This document shows positions 22,184-33,865 of a stretch of 64,000 nt of DNA, piece after piece. This DNA comes from Meiothermus sp. (GTDB taxonomy: Bacteria; Deinococcota; Deinococci; Deinococcales; Thermaceae). The notes beneath the pieces are model-generated. The model was given only the letters and a program-made list of their open reading frames with translations. It did not search any database and was not told the DNA's origin. Location of the stretch: assembly GCF_026004075.1 (NCBI RefSeq), contig NZ_BPIK01000001.1:1466041-1530040 (forward strand), read 5' to 3'. Numbering within the stretch: position 1 is the first letter of the stretch; every line of letters starts with the position of its first letter. Position numbers and translations under genes: made by a program.

Positions 22184-22213
22184 ATTTTATACCAGGTGCG
22201 ACCCATCCGTCAC
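22184..22213 (-). promoter_or_regulatory. metG leader promoter
   Basis: GTGACG (22213-22208), 16-bp spacer, TATAAA/TAAAAT (22191-22184). It lies between the rpiA stop and the leader ORF, so metG need not depend on rpiA transcription. Confidence 0.6.
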
Positions 22214-22258
22214 GGCCCGAAACCCACGCGTTGAAAGGGCTGGCCGGCCAGGATATAA

Positions 22259-22974
<716 letters not shown>

Positions 22975-22984
22975 AGCTTACTGA

Positions 22985-23012
22985 ATTTATGCTTCCATAT
23001 TTATGCTTCCAT
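22985..23012 (-). repeat. Perfect 14-bp tandem repeat upstream of rpiA
   Basis: ATGGAAGCATAAAT occurs twice with no gap, read on the minus strand. Each copy holds a mini-ORF ATG-GAA-GCA-TAA (Met-Glu-Ala-stop). It overlaps the inferred rpiA promoter region. Confidence 0.7.
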
Positions 23013-23026
23013 CTGCGTTATGCCAA
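22998..23026 (-). promoter_or_regulatory. Possible rpiA promoter
   Basis: TTGGCA (23026-23021), 17-bp spacer, TAAATA (23003-22998). The -35 box matches consensus at five of six positions; the -10 box is weak. Confidence 0.4.
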
Positions 23027-23094
23027 ATAAACACTGTGCTGCCATAAAAAAGTTTTATGGCAGGTTTGAAGGTTCGCTTCGTAAAGTATGGGCG

Positions 23095-23571
23095 TTATGC
23101 CGTCTGCCGCTGCAACTCGATCAGCGTCTCCGCCACCTCGTGTGCGTGCTCGTCGGGCTTTACTTTATCCCACGCCCTGGCCACCCGCCCCTCGGGGTCA
23201 ATCAGATAGGTGTAGCGAAAGACCCCCTCATACTCCTTGCCATACATAGTTTTTGTGCCCCAGGCACCATAAGCCCGAATCATGTCTTTTTCGGGGTCGG
23301 ACAGGAGGGGAAAGTTAAGACCATACTTGCTGTGAAACTTCCCGTGGCTGCTCACGTCGTCCGCTGAGACCCCTAAAACCACCGCCCCCAGCTCTTCCAG
23401 GCGACCTTTCTCATCGCGAAAGTTGCAGGCTTCTTTGGTGCACCCAGGCGTGTCGTCCTTGGGATAGAAATAGAGCACCACCCACTTGCCGCGGTAGTCC
23501 TCTAAGGTATGCAGCTTGCCTTCCTGATCAGGAAGGGTGAAGTTTGGGGCAGTATCGCCAACTTTCAGCAT
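23095..23571 (-). CDS. bcp: Thiol peroxidase, Bcp/PrxQ type
   Basis: 158 residues from MLKVGDTAPNF. Reduces peroxides using thioredoxin. The peroxidatic cysteine is in the PxxxTxxC motif (DDTPGCTKEACNFRD), and the resolving cysteine follows five residues later as in atypical two-Cys BCP proteins. A TATTAT box precedes the ATG by nine bases. An ORF start seven codons upstream is less likely. Confidence 0.95.
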   Translation of the reverse strand: MLKVGDTAPNFTLPDQEGKLHTLEDYRGKWVVLYFYPKDDTPGCTKEACNFRDEKGRLEELGAVVLGVSADDVSSHGKFHSKYGLNFPLLSDPEKDMIRAYGAWGTKTMYGKEYEGVFRYTYLIDPEGRVARAWDKVKPDEHAHEVAETLIELQRQTA

Positions 23572-23603
23572 AGCAATCGGATAATAACCCATACGCTCGC
23601 AGG

Positions 23604-23801
23604 CTAATGTTGCCTGTGTTGCAAGCTCGAGCCAGCAAATTTGCTACAAGACAGTCTCCTGAGAGACTGCCCATACCGACCAAGGGAGCGATTCATCTCA
23701 ACACCAGCAGGTACATTTCCATAGCCAATCACAGCAATGGATACGGGGGTTTTGCCCTGCTTTGACTCTAGGGGTATCTGTTTGAAGCCGCCATCAGGCA
23801 T
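23604..23801 (-). other. Short ORF, doubtful (65 codons)
   Basis: A 65-codon reading frame in a 235-bp gap between bcp and the adenosine-kinase-like gene. Its protein (with GYGNVPAGVEMNRSLGRYGQ) has no recognised family, no start signals and unusual composition. It resembles the ragged 3' end of a decayed mobile-element gene, but this is only an impression. Confidence 0.2.
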
Positions 23802-23806
23802 AGCCG

Positions 23807-24295
23807 TTAACCGACTTTATAGCCAAACCTGCGCAAAATGTCCTTGCGCCAATGAATATCTTCCTCGGCCTCAACTCCCAGTGGCTTGTATCCGTCCAGA
23901 ACCCCTAAAATTCCACGCTGATCGTCTTCTTCAGCCACGATTACCGAGAGCGGGTTAGCGGTTGCGGCAAAAATTCGAACCACCTCGGGGCAGGCCTTGA
24001 CGGCATGTAGCACATTAATGGGGAAATAGCCCTCACCCAGCACAATCAGAAAGGAGTGACCCGCCCCGATGGCCTGGGCATTTTTGACCGCCAAATCCAC
24101 CAGCTCGTCGGCGGTTCCGGTCTTGCGTATCAGGCGTTTACCTGAAGCCTCGCAAAAAGCCAGTCCAAACTTGATTCCTGGAACTGCCGTGACCAGGGCT
24201 TCGTGCACATCCTCGACGGTTTTGATGAAGTGGCTTTGGCCCAGGATTACATTCAGGTTTTCTGGTTTCTCCACTTTGACAATTTGAAGTTCCAT
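23807..24295 (-). CDS. Adenosine-specific kinase family protein (PF04008)
   Basis: 162 residues, matching the whole length of the adenosine-specific kinase family: an opening VKVEKPENLNVILGQSHFIKTVED region, central GIKFGLAFCEASGKRLIRKTG, and C-terminal ATANPLSVIVAEEDDQRGILGVLDG. Members bind adenosine or AMP; the physiological reaction is not well established. Its start lies three bases past the stop of the secreted-protein gene, so the two are probably translated from one transcript. Confidence 0.85.
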   Translation of the reverse strand: MELQIVKVEKPENLNVILGQSHFIKTVEDVHEALVTAVPGIKFGLAFCEASGKRLIRKTGTADELVDLAVKNAQAIGAGHSFLIVLGEGYFPINVLHAVKACPEVVRIFAATANPLSVIVAEEDDQRGILGVLDGYKPLGVEAEEDIHWRKDILRRFGYKVG

Positions 24296-24298
24296 ACC

Positions 24299-24847
24299 CT
24301 ATTTAGGCACACTAAACTTCACTAGGTCAACCGCCGCACCATCCGGGGTGGCGTAACGAACAATCCCCACCCCGGGGACAAAGTAAATCTCCATCACCTG
24401 GCTACCACCGGTACTGGTCACGGTAGAGGTGCGAATCACATAGGCATTGAAGCGCCCTGCCGGAACGCTAACACCCTCGATGCGCAAAACCTTTCCCAGC
24501 AAAGCCACGCTTTGTCCGCCAAAAGTGCTGCGTCCACCCCATTCCTGACCCAGCACCAAGGGCGGTGCCGGGTATAGCTGAAGAGGAGGGTTATACCGCT
24601 GCACCACCTGCCCTATAATCAAGCCCTCAAGAAACACGCCATTATCGCTATAGCGAAGCAGATCAGCGCTTACTGGCTGCTTTGCCAGCCGCCGCTCAAA
24701 CACCAGCAGGCCGTTTTGTTCGCGGGTAAACACCTGTTCCATGCCAGAGGAATATGTCCAGGAGTATCCGATACCGTTGGGGTAGTAGGCCGTGGGCGCG
24801 GCCAGCACGAAAGCGGTCAGCAAACCAAGGGTTAAGTAGCGCTTCAT
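24299..24847 (-). CDS. Secreted protein of unknown function
   Basis: 182 residues. Signal peptide MKRYLTLGLLTAFVLAAPTA. The rest is beta-rich and resembles a small periplasmic beta-sandwich (YYPNGIGYSWTYSSG, QEWGGRSTFGGQ, MEIYFVPGVGIVRY motifs); DUF3108-like folds have a comparable ending, but no firm family assignment is made. TAGCAT plus seven bases precedes the ATG (leaderless). Confidence 0.65.
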   Translation of the reverse strand: MKRYLTLGLLTAFVLAAPTAYYPNGIGYSWTYSSGMEQVFTREQNGLLVFERRLAKQPVSADLLRYSDNGVFLEGLIIGQVVQRYNPPLQLYPAPPLVLGQEWGGRSTFGGQSVALLGKVLRIEGVSVPAGRFNAYVIRTSTVTSTGGSQVMEIYFVPGVGIVRYATPDGAAVDLVKFSVPK

Positions 24848-24915
24848 CGGTTTTATGCTACGCCCTTATTGAAGAATTCAAGGTGCATTAAGGCGCTCAA
24901 CTGTTGCCGGGCAAA

Positions 24916-25698
24916 TCACTCATCTTTCCCCAGCTCATGTCCCCTCTGGGTAGCGGCTTCTACAGCCTCAATTAGGGCGGCGCGAACCCCACGGGCCTCG
25001 AGGGCAGCCAGACCATGGATGGTGGTTCCGCCAGGGCTGCTAACCTCATCTTTCAGCACCGCAGGGTGTTTTCTTCGCAGAAGCTCGCCAGTTGCAATAA
25101 GCACATCAGCAGCCAGTTGCAAGGCCTGGCCCCGCGGAATACCCTGCTTGACCCCCCCATCGGCCAGGGCCTCTGCTACCACCGCCACATAGGCCGGAGC
25201 GGAGGCCGACATTCCAGTAAAGGCATCGAACAGCCGCTCCGGCAAGTCGTAGACATCCCCGACTGTTGCAAACAACGCCCGCGCAAACTCCAGGTCGCCG
25301 GCCTCATCGGCTTCGCGAGGGCCGGTAATTGCAGTAGAACTTTTGCCAATGGTAGCCGCCAGGTTGGGCATGCAGCGTACCACCCGGCGGGTGCCCAGTC
25401 GTCGGGACAACACCGCTGTAGATACTCCGGCCATGATGGAAATATAGCCTACGTTGGGGTGGGCAATCTGGGGGGCCAGGGTGGCCAGGTCTTTGGGCTG
25501 TACGCTGAGCAAAATTCGCCCATATCGGCGCAGATCCTCTAAGCGCAAGGGGTTGACTCCGGTCTCCTGGGCCACCTCCTGGGTTCGCGCTGGAGTATCG
25601 AGGATGCCAATATCGCTGGGCTCGAGCATCTCGGCCCGCAGTAGCCCTTCCAAAATGCTTTTACCCATCTTTCCCACACCCACAATGGCCAATTTCAT
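24916..25698 (-). CDS. proC: Pyrroline-5-carboxylate reductase
   Basis: 260 residues from [14 protein letters not shown]. Last step of proline synthesis. N-terminal NAD(P) fold with GVGKMG (6-11), then [17 protein letters not shown], and the C-terminal catalytic domain with [15 protein letters not shown] and [20 protein letters not shown] plus seven bases precedes the chosen ATG; the ATG two codons earlier would lie inside that spacing. Divergent from tsaB with 73 bp between. Confidence 0.95.
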   Translation of the reverse strand: MKLAIVGVGKMGKSILEGLLRAEMLEPSDIGILDTPARTQEVAQETGVNPLRLEDLRRYGRILLSVQPKDLATLAPQIAHPNVGYISIMAGVSTAVLSRRLGTRRVVRCMPNLAATIGKSSTAITGPREADEAGDLEFARALFATVGDVYDLPERLFDAFTGMSASAPAYVAVVAEALADGGVKQGIPRGQALQLAADVLIATGELLRRKHPAVLKDEVSSPGGTTIHGLAALEARGVRAALIEAVEAATQRGHELGKDE

Positions 25699-25771
25699 GG
25701 CCATAAGTTTAGCAGCAGGCCGGTGTCAGGGAAACCGACCTCGAGCCCACCTCAGTTGCTATACTCCTGTG

Positions 25772-26302
25772 GTGTTGGTTCTTGCCCTGGACACCGCCAC
25801 CTCTTACCTGGTACTGGGATTACCCCACACCGAGCACGCAGTGCGGCTGGAGCGCCGCCATGCCGAAGTGCTGTGGTCGGAGCTCGAGGCCTTCTTGCAG
25901 CAAGCAGGTGTAGAGCTACAGGCCCTCGAGGGGATAGCCGTAGGACGCGGCCCCGGCTCGTATACCGGATTGCGGGTGGGCATCGCAGCCGGGCTGGGGC
26001 TGGCCCGGGGGCTGGGCGTACCGATAACCGGCATTGACACCCTGGAGGCTGTAGCCTTGCGCTACCAGGGACTGGTAACAGTCGTACATCGTACCCGCAA
26101 CGAGCTTTGCTATACCGCCTGCTATGCCGTCGAGGGAGAGCAGGCCCAGATTGTGCACCCCCCCCAACGGGCCCGGCTTGCCGAGGTGCAGCCAAAGGGC
26201 CTTGTAACGATAGACGAACCTCCTTCGGGCCGTGCCCTAGCGGCCTTGGGCTGGGCTGCACTCAAAGCCCGTCGCGCCGAGGTGGAGCCCCTGTATCTAT
26301 GA
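25772..26302 (+). CDS. tsaB: tRNA threonylcarbamoyladenosine synthesis protein TsaB
   Basis: 176 residues from a GTG preceded by TATACT plus six bases (leaderless). ASKHA-fold pseudo-peptidase that partners TsaD in making t6A37 of tRNA. Motifs LALDTATSYLVLGL and GRGPGSYTGLRVGIAAGLGLA are typical. At 176 residues it is shorter than many TsaB proteins (about 220-230), lacking most of the C-terminal part. Overlaps the next gene by 4 bases. Confidence 0.9.
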   Translation: MLVLALDTATSYLVLGLPHTEHAVRLERRHAEVLWSELEAFLQQAGVELQALEGIAVGRGPGSYTGLRVGIAAGLGLARGLGVPITGIDTLEAVALRYQGLVTVVHRTRNELCYTACYAVEGEQAQIVHPPQRARLAEVQPKGLVTIDEPPSGRALAALGWAALKARRAEVEPLYL

Positions 26303-27399
26303 GCCTCGAGACCTACCATACCTTGCGCAAAACCCCTGTAAAAGGTGGCTTCCTGTATACCAAACCCGGCGCACGGGGCCTTAATAACCCAGCCTACGAG
26401 TTGCTGGCGGAAGCACTTGAGCCGCATGGTCAAGAAGCAGTCGACCTCAACCCCGGTATCGGGCTGGTTGCCCACAGCCTGCACCAGCACGGGCTGAACG
26501 TGCGGGCCATAGAGACCTCGAGGGCATCGCTACGCTGCTTGGAGGCCAGTTTCGGCTCGGCGGTGCGGGTTGCTCGAGGGTTACCATGGGAAACCGAGCC
26601 CGACTCGGTGGATCTAGTCGCTATGGTGTTGCCAGCTAGCCGAGGCACGCGCTACGTAGAACTTTCGTTGCTAGGCGCAGCCAGAGCCTTGCGCGTTGGT
26701 GGGCGCTTGTGGATTGCTGGCAGCAAGGATAAGGGCTTTGAGCATTACTTCAAGATGGCTCAGAGCCTGCTCGGCTACGGCGTACTCGTGCGCCGGAACG
26801 GCGCATTCCGGGTAGCTGTATTGGAAAAAGAGCAACCTGCACCCGAAGTACCCCCGGTCTGGCAGTCTTTCGACTGGGAATTCTCGGGTGAAGCCCTACA
26901 CTTTTCTTACTTACCTGGTGTTTTTTCAGGCGGTCAGCTCGACCCCGGAAGCGCCATGCTGCTGCTCGAACTCCCCCACGACCTGGGCCGCGTGCTGGAC
27001 ATCGGCGGGGGATATGGGGCACTCAGCCGCCCTCTAGTAGGTCGGGCCCAAAGTCTGACCCTATTGGAAGACGATTGGGTCAGCGTACTGTCTGCTCAAA
27101 AGAATCTGGGCGAGCTGGCTACCGTTCTGCACTCGGATGTAGACGAAGCCTTGACAGAAGGCCAGACCTTCACTACCATTGTATCGAACCCCCCGTTTCA
27201 CGTGGGGGGCCTTGTCGTGTTAGAAACCGCCACCGCTTTTATCGAAGCCGCCTACGCCCGCCTGGAGAGGGGCGGGAAATTTTATCTTGTGGCAAACCGT
27301 TTTCTCCCCTATGAGCCCCTTCTGGAAGCGCGTTTTGCCACCGTACGCACCGTAGCCGTGAAGAGCCACAAAGTTCTGATGGCCCAAAAGCTGGGCTGA
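26299..27399 (+). CDS. RsmC-like rRNA (guanine-N2) methyltransferase
   Basis: 366 residues. Two tandem Rossmann-type methyltransferase modules, as in RsmC: a degenerate N-terminal one (about 30-165) and a catalytic C-terminal one with SAM-binding [15 protein letters not shown] (about 233-247) and the NPPFHVGG active-site motif (about 298). Thermus relatives methylate G1207-type positions of 16S rRNA; the target is inferred. The ATG overlaps the tsaB stop (ATGA). It precedes sigA by 43 bases. Confidence 0.85.
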   Translation: MSLETYHTLRKTPVKGGFLYTKPGARGLNNPAYELLAEALEPHGQEAVDLNPGIGLVAHSLHQHGLNVRAIETSRASLRCLEASFGSAVRVARGLPWETEPDSVDLVAMVLPASRGTRYVELSLLGAARALRVGGRLWIAGSKDKGFEHYFKMAQSLLGYGVLVRRNGAFRVAVLEKEQPAPEVPPVWQSFDWEFSGEALHFSYLPGVFSGGQLDPGSAMLLLELPHDLGRVLDIGGGYGALSRPLVGRAQSLTLLEDDWVSVLSAQKNLGELATVLHSDVDEALTEGQTFTTIVSNPPFHVGGLVVLETATAFIEAAYARLERGGKFYLVANRFLPYEPLLEARFATVRTVAVKSHKVLMAQKLG

Positions 27400-27442
27400 C
27401 CCGGCTTCGCCAAGGGCCCTGGATTACTGGGAGGTGAGCAGC

Positions 27443-29299
<1,857 letters not shown>

Positions 29300-29321
29300 A
29301 GTCGGAGCCCAGGGGCCGCCG

Positions 29322-29350
29322 AACACCCAACCGATTGGTTGGGTGTTTTT
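29322..29350 (+). terminator. Intrinsic terminator of sigA
   Basis: AACACCCAACC-GATT-GGTTGGGTGTT, an 11-bp perfect stem, then a T-run, 22 bases after the sigA stop. Confidence 0.9.
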
Positions 29351-29566
29351 ACTACAAGGCCTCGAGCCTGGATACAGCCCCCGGCATGTGCAGGAGCACC
29401 AGCACAGGCCAGTACCCCATGTGGCCCCAACAGCCACCGGATCAAGATTTCCAAGCACAGCCTGCCAAAGCCAAGCAAAACCGCTACCTGAATCTGAACG
29501 GTGAAATGAGCGCTTTGTTGAACAGCTCTCACATTCTTGTTTTAGTCTACGGGCTCGAGGTGACGA

Positions 29567-30244
29567 GTGAAACACTATCTGTTCGCCGCAATCGCAATGC
29601 TGGGTCTCTTGGGTGGGTGCTCGAGCCCGCCCCAAGCCAAACTTCAGGCCTCTATCGGAACCTACAACGCCACCACCGCCGGGCGGTCGTACGTGCTGGT
29701 GCTGCGCCCCCAGCAGCAGCCCAACAGCATTACGGTAAATGTAAGCGGGCCGGGTGGCTACAGCGAGAGCATCACCCTGCAGAGCGCCTCCTCCCGCACC
29801 CCCTCGGGGGTGTGGTGGCAGGTGGGCTGGGATGCTGGCCCCAGCCTGAGCAGCGGCACCTATACCTTCTCGGCGCTCATAGACGGCCAGACCGAGCAGG
29901 TCTCGGTGGAGGTAGACGCCAGCAGCACCCTGACCCAGCCCACCGTCAGCATCGGGAACAATCCCACCACCCGTTCGGTTACGGCCTCCTGGAACCAAAT
30001 ACCGGGCGCTCGGGCATTCCTGGTACGGCTGGTCAACCGCACCACCGGTAGCGTGGTCGCCAGCGCGCGGGTCACTGCGTTCACCGCCACCTTTGGTAGC
30101 CTGAACCTCAACACCAGCGACCAGTACGCAGTGGAGGTGTACGCTGCCAGCAGCAACATCGCCAACGATCCGCCCATCGTTGCGGGCCAGTTCAATATGT
30201 CGCTGGGTGAGAGCGCCAGCTTCACCGTGAGTCCAGCGCCGTAA
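29567..30244 (+). CDS. Lipoprotein, unknown function
   Basis: 225 residues from a GTG with GAGG about eight bases upstream. Signal peptide with lipobox LLGGCSS (cysteine 18). The mature protein looks like two beta-sandwich domains: about 25-115, then a fibronectin-III-like domain (about 125-220) with the SVTASWNQIPGARAFLVRL strand pattern. Probably surface or periplasmic binding. No specific family recognised. Stands alone after the sigA terminator. Confidence 0.75.
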   Translation: MKHYLFAAIAMLGLLGGCSSPPQAKLQASIGTYNATTAGRSYVLVLRPQQQPNSITVNVSGPGGYSESITLQSASSRTPSGVWWQVGWDAGPSLSSGTYTFSALIDGQTEQVSVEVDASSTLTQPTVSIGNNPTTRSVTASWNQIPGARAFLVRLVNRTTGSVVASARVTAFTATFGSLNLNTSDQYAVEVYAASSNIANDPPIVAGQFNMSLGESASFTVSPAP

Positions 30245-30284
30245 GGCCGGAAGAACCCCGTGGTTCGCCCGGTATGCTGTTGAT

Positions 30285-30548
30285 ATGCAAGACCTGGCCG
30301 CACAGGTGCAAACCTACCTGCAAATCTACGACCCCCTGGGCATGGGCGAGCTGGCCCCCCCAGAGCAGCTTTATGGGCCGGTGGTGGCGGAAATCATCGA
30401 GCGGTTGGCGCTCGTCCATAGCGCCGAGGAGGCCGCCCAGGCCATCCACCGCGTGCTGTACCTGACCTACGGCAACCAGGCCGGCCCTGTGCGCAACTAC
30501 GCCGACCTGGGCCGGGATCTATTCAGGCTGGTACAGCAGGGCACATGA
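30285..30548 (+). CDS. Small protein of unknown function
   Basis: 87 residues, acidic and helical (LAAQVQTYLQIYDPLGMGEL, VVAEIIERLALVHSAEEAAQ), no signal peptide or membrane segment. TATGCT plus six bases precedes the ATG exactly, a clear leaderless start, which supports it being real. No family recognised. It lies 59 bases before sufE, with a separate promoter in between. Confidence 0.7.
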   Translation: MQDLAAQVQTYLQIYDPLGMGELAPPEQLYGPVVAEIIERLALVHSAEEAAQAIHRVLYLTYGNQAGPVRNYADLGRDLFRLVQQGT

Positions 30549-30607
30549 ACCCTGCATGGTGCCCGAAGCCCTAGACCCCCATCCCCTCCGCCATTACCCT
30601 GATGCTT

Positions 30608-31045
30608 ATGACTACTGAAGAACGCCTGGCCCAGCTACCCCCCAGACTGCAAAGCGTGGTGAAAACCCTTGGGAGCGCACCCAAGGTCATCAAGACCGAG
30701 ATGCTGCTGGAGTTTGCCAAGAAGATGCCCCCTCTGCCCGAGGGTATGCAGGGCAGGCTCGAGCAGGTACACGAATGTACCACGCCCTTTTTCGTGCACG
30801 CCGAGCTCGAGAATAACCAGGTGCGCCTGTTTTTCGACGCCCCCAAAGAAGCCCCCACTGTGCGGGCTTTTGCCGGGCTGCTGGCCGAGGGGCTGGAAGG
30901 CGAAACGCCCGAGGCCGTGCTGGGCGTACCGGAGGACTTCTATACCCTCGCCAAGCTGGAAGAAATCATCACCCCCCTGCGGCTCAGGGGCCTGCAGGCC
31001 GTACTGGCCCGCATCAAGCGCCAGGTGCGCGAGGCGCAGGGGTAA
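30608..31045 (+). CDS. sufE: SufE-type sulfur acceptor
   Basis: 145 residues. SufE accepts persulfide from SufS and stimulates Fe-S cluster assembly. The reactive cysteine is in VHECTTPFF, the position equivalent to Cys51 of E. coli SufE. The chosen ATG follows TACCCT plus seven bases; an ATG two codons earlier is only one base from the same box. No suf partners are encoded nearby. Confidence 0.9.
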   Translation: MTTEERLAQLPPRLQSVVKTLGSAPKVIKTEMLLEFAKKMPPLPEGMQGRLEQVHECTTPFFVHAELENNQVRLFFDAPKEAPTVRAFAGLLAEGLEGETPEAVLGVPEDFYTLAKLEEIITPLRLRGLQAVLARIKRQVREAQG

Positions 31046-31048
31046 AAA

Positions 31049-33124
31049 TCAGGGTTTGGACGACGAGCGCTTGTCGCTAGCCGGCGCAGCCCCTGCAAAC
31101 TGCTTCAGGTAGCTGCTGCGGCCGTAGCTTTGCCGGCCCACGCGCACCACCTGGACGCCCTCGAGTTCAAAGGCAACCCGCAAAACCGCCCGCAAGAGCC
31201 TGGGGCTGTGTGGGTCTTCCAGCACCAGCACCCCACCGGCGAGCTGCCCCCAGCACGTCTCTTCGCGGCTCCAGAACTGCCACAGGCCCAGCTCTTCCTC
31301 GGCAAACACCTCGAGGCCCTCCTGCCGCACCCGGTGGCGGTAGGGGTGGGGCCGGAAAAACTCATGGGCATACTGCCGGTACAGCGCCTCTTCCAGCGCC
31401 AGCAGGTCGGCGCGCAGCCGCAGGCGGGCGCGGTCGGTCTGGTGGGGTTCGTATAAGCGCTCGAGCAGGGCCATGCGCAGGGCCTCGAGATCCTGTGCTT
31501 CGTCGGGGGGTTCTTCTTCCAGGGCCACCTCGCCGTAGGGGTCAAGCCGCAAGGCCGGTTTGCCCAGCAGGGCGGCCTCGGCCTCGGCGTAGGTGGGGTA
31601 TTCCACCAGCACCCCGTCCTCCAGGCCCCAGAAACGGGTCGCCACCTTTTTAACCAGCTCCCGGTCGTGGGAGACGAACAGCAAGGTGCCGGGGTAGTCG
31701 GCCAGGGCCCGCTCGAGGGCCTCCAGCAGCTCGAGTTCGATATGGTTGGTGGGCTCGTCCATCACCAGCAGACCGGCCCTCAGGGCCCCCAGCAAGGCCA
31801 GCCCGGCCCGGGCCCGCTCACCCCCGGAAAAGTGGCGGGGGGGATCGTTCCAGTGGGGGGGCCTGAAGCCCATTCGGCCCAGCAGGGCCGCCGCGCGGGC
31901 CTCGCCAAAGCGGGCGGCGAACTGGGCAAAGAGGGGCAGGTCGGGCTCGAGGCCGTGGTAGTGCTGGTCGAGGTAGGCCGTGCTCACCCCGTAGCCCAGG
32001 GTACGCTCCCCGGCGTCGGGTAGCTCCCTGGACAAAAGCAGGCGCAGCAGGGTAGTCTTGCCCGCCCCATTGGGGCCGAGAAGGGCAATCCGGTCGCCCC
32101 GGAAGATGCGCAGGGTGGCCTGGCGGATCACCTGCCGCGCTTCCTGACCCGCACCGCTCGGGTAGGCCTTTGCCAGCTCTTTGGCCTCGAGCACCAGTCT
32201 GGGCGTCCCCTCGGCGGCCATCTCCAGGCTCCAGCGGCGCTCGGGAGGGGGCGGGTCGGGCACCTGGATGCGCTCGGCCCGGGTTTGCAGCAGGGCCTTC
32301 TCGCTCTTGCGGCGATCCAGGCCGGGCCGCCTGCGGTCGGGCAGGGCTTGCGTCAGCCGCTCCCGCTCCTTGAGCGCTTCCAGGCGGGCTTTTTCCAGGG
32401 TTCGGCGGATGCGTTCGCGCTCTTGCAAGTACGTTGCGTAGCCGCCCGGTACGCGAAACAACCGACCGGCCTCCAGGTGATAGACCGTGGTAGCCACCCG
32501 GCGCACCAGCGCGCGGTCGTGGGAAATCAGGCCAACAGCCCCAGGGTAGACCAGCAGCAGCTCTTCCAGCCGCAGGCGCATCCGCAGATCCAGGTGGGTG
32601 GTGGGCTCGTCCAGAAGCAGCACCTCTGCCCCGGAAAGAAAGGCCATCGCCAGGCCCAGCCGCACCCCCTCGCCCCCCGAGAGCTTTTCGGCGGGCTGTT
32701 CCCACAAGGCACCCAGGCCAAAACCGGCCAGGGTACGGGTGACCTGGCCTTTCCAGAACGACAGCTCGCGGATGCGCGACCACACCTCGCCCGCGTTTTC
32801 GGGGGGGGTGTTGCGTAGCTCGAGTTCCGCCCGGTGCAAAGGGGTGACGGCATAGGCCAGCCCGTAAACGGTGCCCCCGCTCGGGCGGAAATCCTGTGGC
32901 AGATAGAAAACCCGCACACCGGATGGGCGCGCCAGGCGGCCCTGGTCGAGGGGCTTTTCCCCACAAAGCACCCGAAACAGGGTGCTTTTGCCGGCCCCGT
33001 TGGGCCCCATCAGGGCTGCCCGCTCCCCGGCCTCGAGCCAGAAATCGGCCTGCCTGAACAAAACCCGCTCGCCAAAGGACTTTTCGGCCTGGCTCAAGCG
33101 CAGCAGTACTCGAGGTCGCGACAC
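31049..33124 (-). CDS. ABC-F family ATPase
   Basis: 691 residues, two ABC domains in one chain and no membrane segment. Walker A motifs GPNGAGKSTLFRVL (about 40) and GPNGAGKTTLLRLL (about 350), signatures LSGGEGVRLGLA and FSGGERARAGLA, Walker B LLLDEPTTHLDL and LVMDEPTNHIELE. The linker between the domains (about 225-300) is Arg/Glu-rich and helical as in ribosome-binding ABC-F proteins. A C-terminal extension of about 190 residues follows the second domain. Likely acts on the ribosome; antibiotic protection cannot be inferred. Confidence 0.92.
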   Translation of the reverse strand: MSRPRVLLRLSQAEKSFGERVLFRQADFWLEAGERAALMGPNGAGKSTLFRVLCGEKPLDQGRLARPSGVRVFYLPQDFRPSGGTVYGLAYAVTPLHRAELELRNTPPENAGEVWSRIRELSFWKGQVTRTLAGFGLGALWEQPAEKLSGGEGVRLGLAMAFLSGAEVLLLDEPTTHLDLRMRLRLEELLLVYPGAVGLISHDRALVRRVATTVYHLEAGRLFRVPGGYATYLQERERIRRTLEKARLEALKERERLTQALPDRRRPGLDRRKSEKALLQTRAERIQVPDPPPPERRWSLEMAAEGTPRLVLEAKELAKAYPSGAGQEARQVIRQATLRIFRGDRIALLGPNGAGKTTLLRLLLSRELPDAGERTLGYGVSTAYLDQHYHGLEPDLPLFAQFAARFGEARAAALLGRMGFRPPHWNDPPRHFSGGERARAGLALLGALRAGLLVMDEPTNHIELELLEALERALADYPGTLLFVSHDRELVKKVATRFWGLEDGVLVEYPTYAEAEAALLGKPALRLDPYGEVALEEEPPDEAQDLEALRMALLERLYEPHQTDRARLRLRADLLALEEALYRQYAHEFFRPHPYRHRVRQEGLEVFAEEELGLWQFWSREETCWGQLAGGVLVLEDPHSPRLLRAVLRVAFELEGVQVVRVGRQSYGRSSYLKQFAGAAPASDKRSSSKP

Positions 33125-33289
33125 AGCCCTTCAAGCCTAGCGCGGCGCGGGCCCTGGGTCAAAGCTCGCGTAGTCAACGTTTCTTGAGGTCGGCCATCTG
33201 CGTAACCTAAGCGTAAAACCCGGCGAACCGGCGTGAATGATACCGAACTTCACCCTGCGCTGGCCGGGAGAGGTGTTAAGGTAACAGAT

Positions 33290-33865
33290 ATGACCGAAGT
33301 GCACCTGCGCCCACTGGTTCTGAGCGACCTACCCCGTGTGCTCGAGTGGAGCCGCGATGAGGCCTTCTGCCTGGCCAACGGCTGGCCGGTGGGACTGCCC
33401 GCCGAGCAGTTGCAGGACTGGTTTGTGCGCCTGCTCAACAATCCCCCAGTGGACCTGGTACGTAAAGGCATTGTGGTCAACACACCAGAGTACCCCGAGG
33501 GTCTCCTGGTGGGGTTTGTGGATCTGCGCGACGTTAATTTGCTGGAGAAGCGGGCCCGCTTGCGGATCGCCATTGGCGACGAGACCCACCGGGGGCAGGG
33601 GGTGGGGTATGCCGCAGGCCTGCAGATGCTCGAGCACGGCTTTGGCGAGCTGGGCTTGGAGCGCATCACCGCCGAAGTCCACAGCTCTAACAGCCGGATG
33701 CTGGCCCTCCTGGAAAAGCTGGGTTTTCAGCGCGAGGGGGTCTTGCGCCAGCACGAGACCCGGCAGGGCATCAAGGAAGACATCCATCTGTTCGGGATGC
33801 TACGCGAGGAGTTCGAGCCCCCCAGCAGCCAAGCTTGGCTCAGGGCCCTTACGTCGCGGCCATAA
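33290..33865 (+). CDS. GNAT family N-acetyltransferase
   Basis: 191 residues. RimJ/RimL-like GNAT: acetyl-CoA-binding GDETHRGQGVGYAAGLQML (about 97-115) and the closing NSRMLALLEKLGFQREGVLRQHE motif. The substrate could be a ribosomal protein terminus or a small amine. TAAGGT plus seven bases precedes the ATG (leaderless). Confidence 0.9.
   Translation: MTEVHLRPLVLSDLPRVLEWSRDEAFCLANGWPVGLPAEQLQDWFVRLLNNPPVDLVRKGIVVNTPEYPEGLLVGFVDLRDVNLLEKRARLRIAIGDETHRGQGVGYAAGLQMLEHGFGELGLERITAEVHSSNSRMLALLEKLGFQREGVLRQHETRQGIKEDIHLFGMLREEFEPPSSQAWLRALTSRP

Noticed and set aside
22085-22213. T-box riboswitch upstream of metG
   Set aside because: No T-box consensus sequence is present; the leader ORF with competing hairpins explains the structure better.
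23604-23801. Decayed TnpB-type transposase end
   Set aside because: The 65-codon ORF only vaguely recalls such ends and shares no definite motif, so it is listed as a doubtful ORF rather than a pseudogene.
31818-33134. 438-codon minus-strand ORF overlapping the ABC-F gene
   Set aside because: Same strand, wrong frame; Ala/Gly/Arg/Pro-rich translation with no domain, while the other frame has both ABC cassettes.
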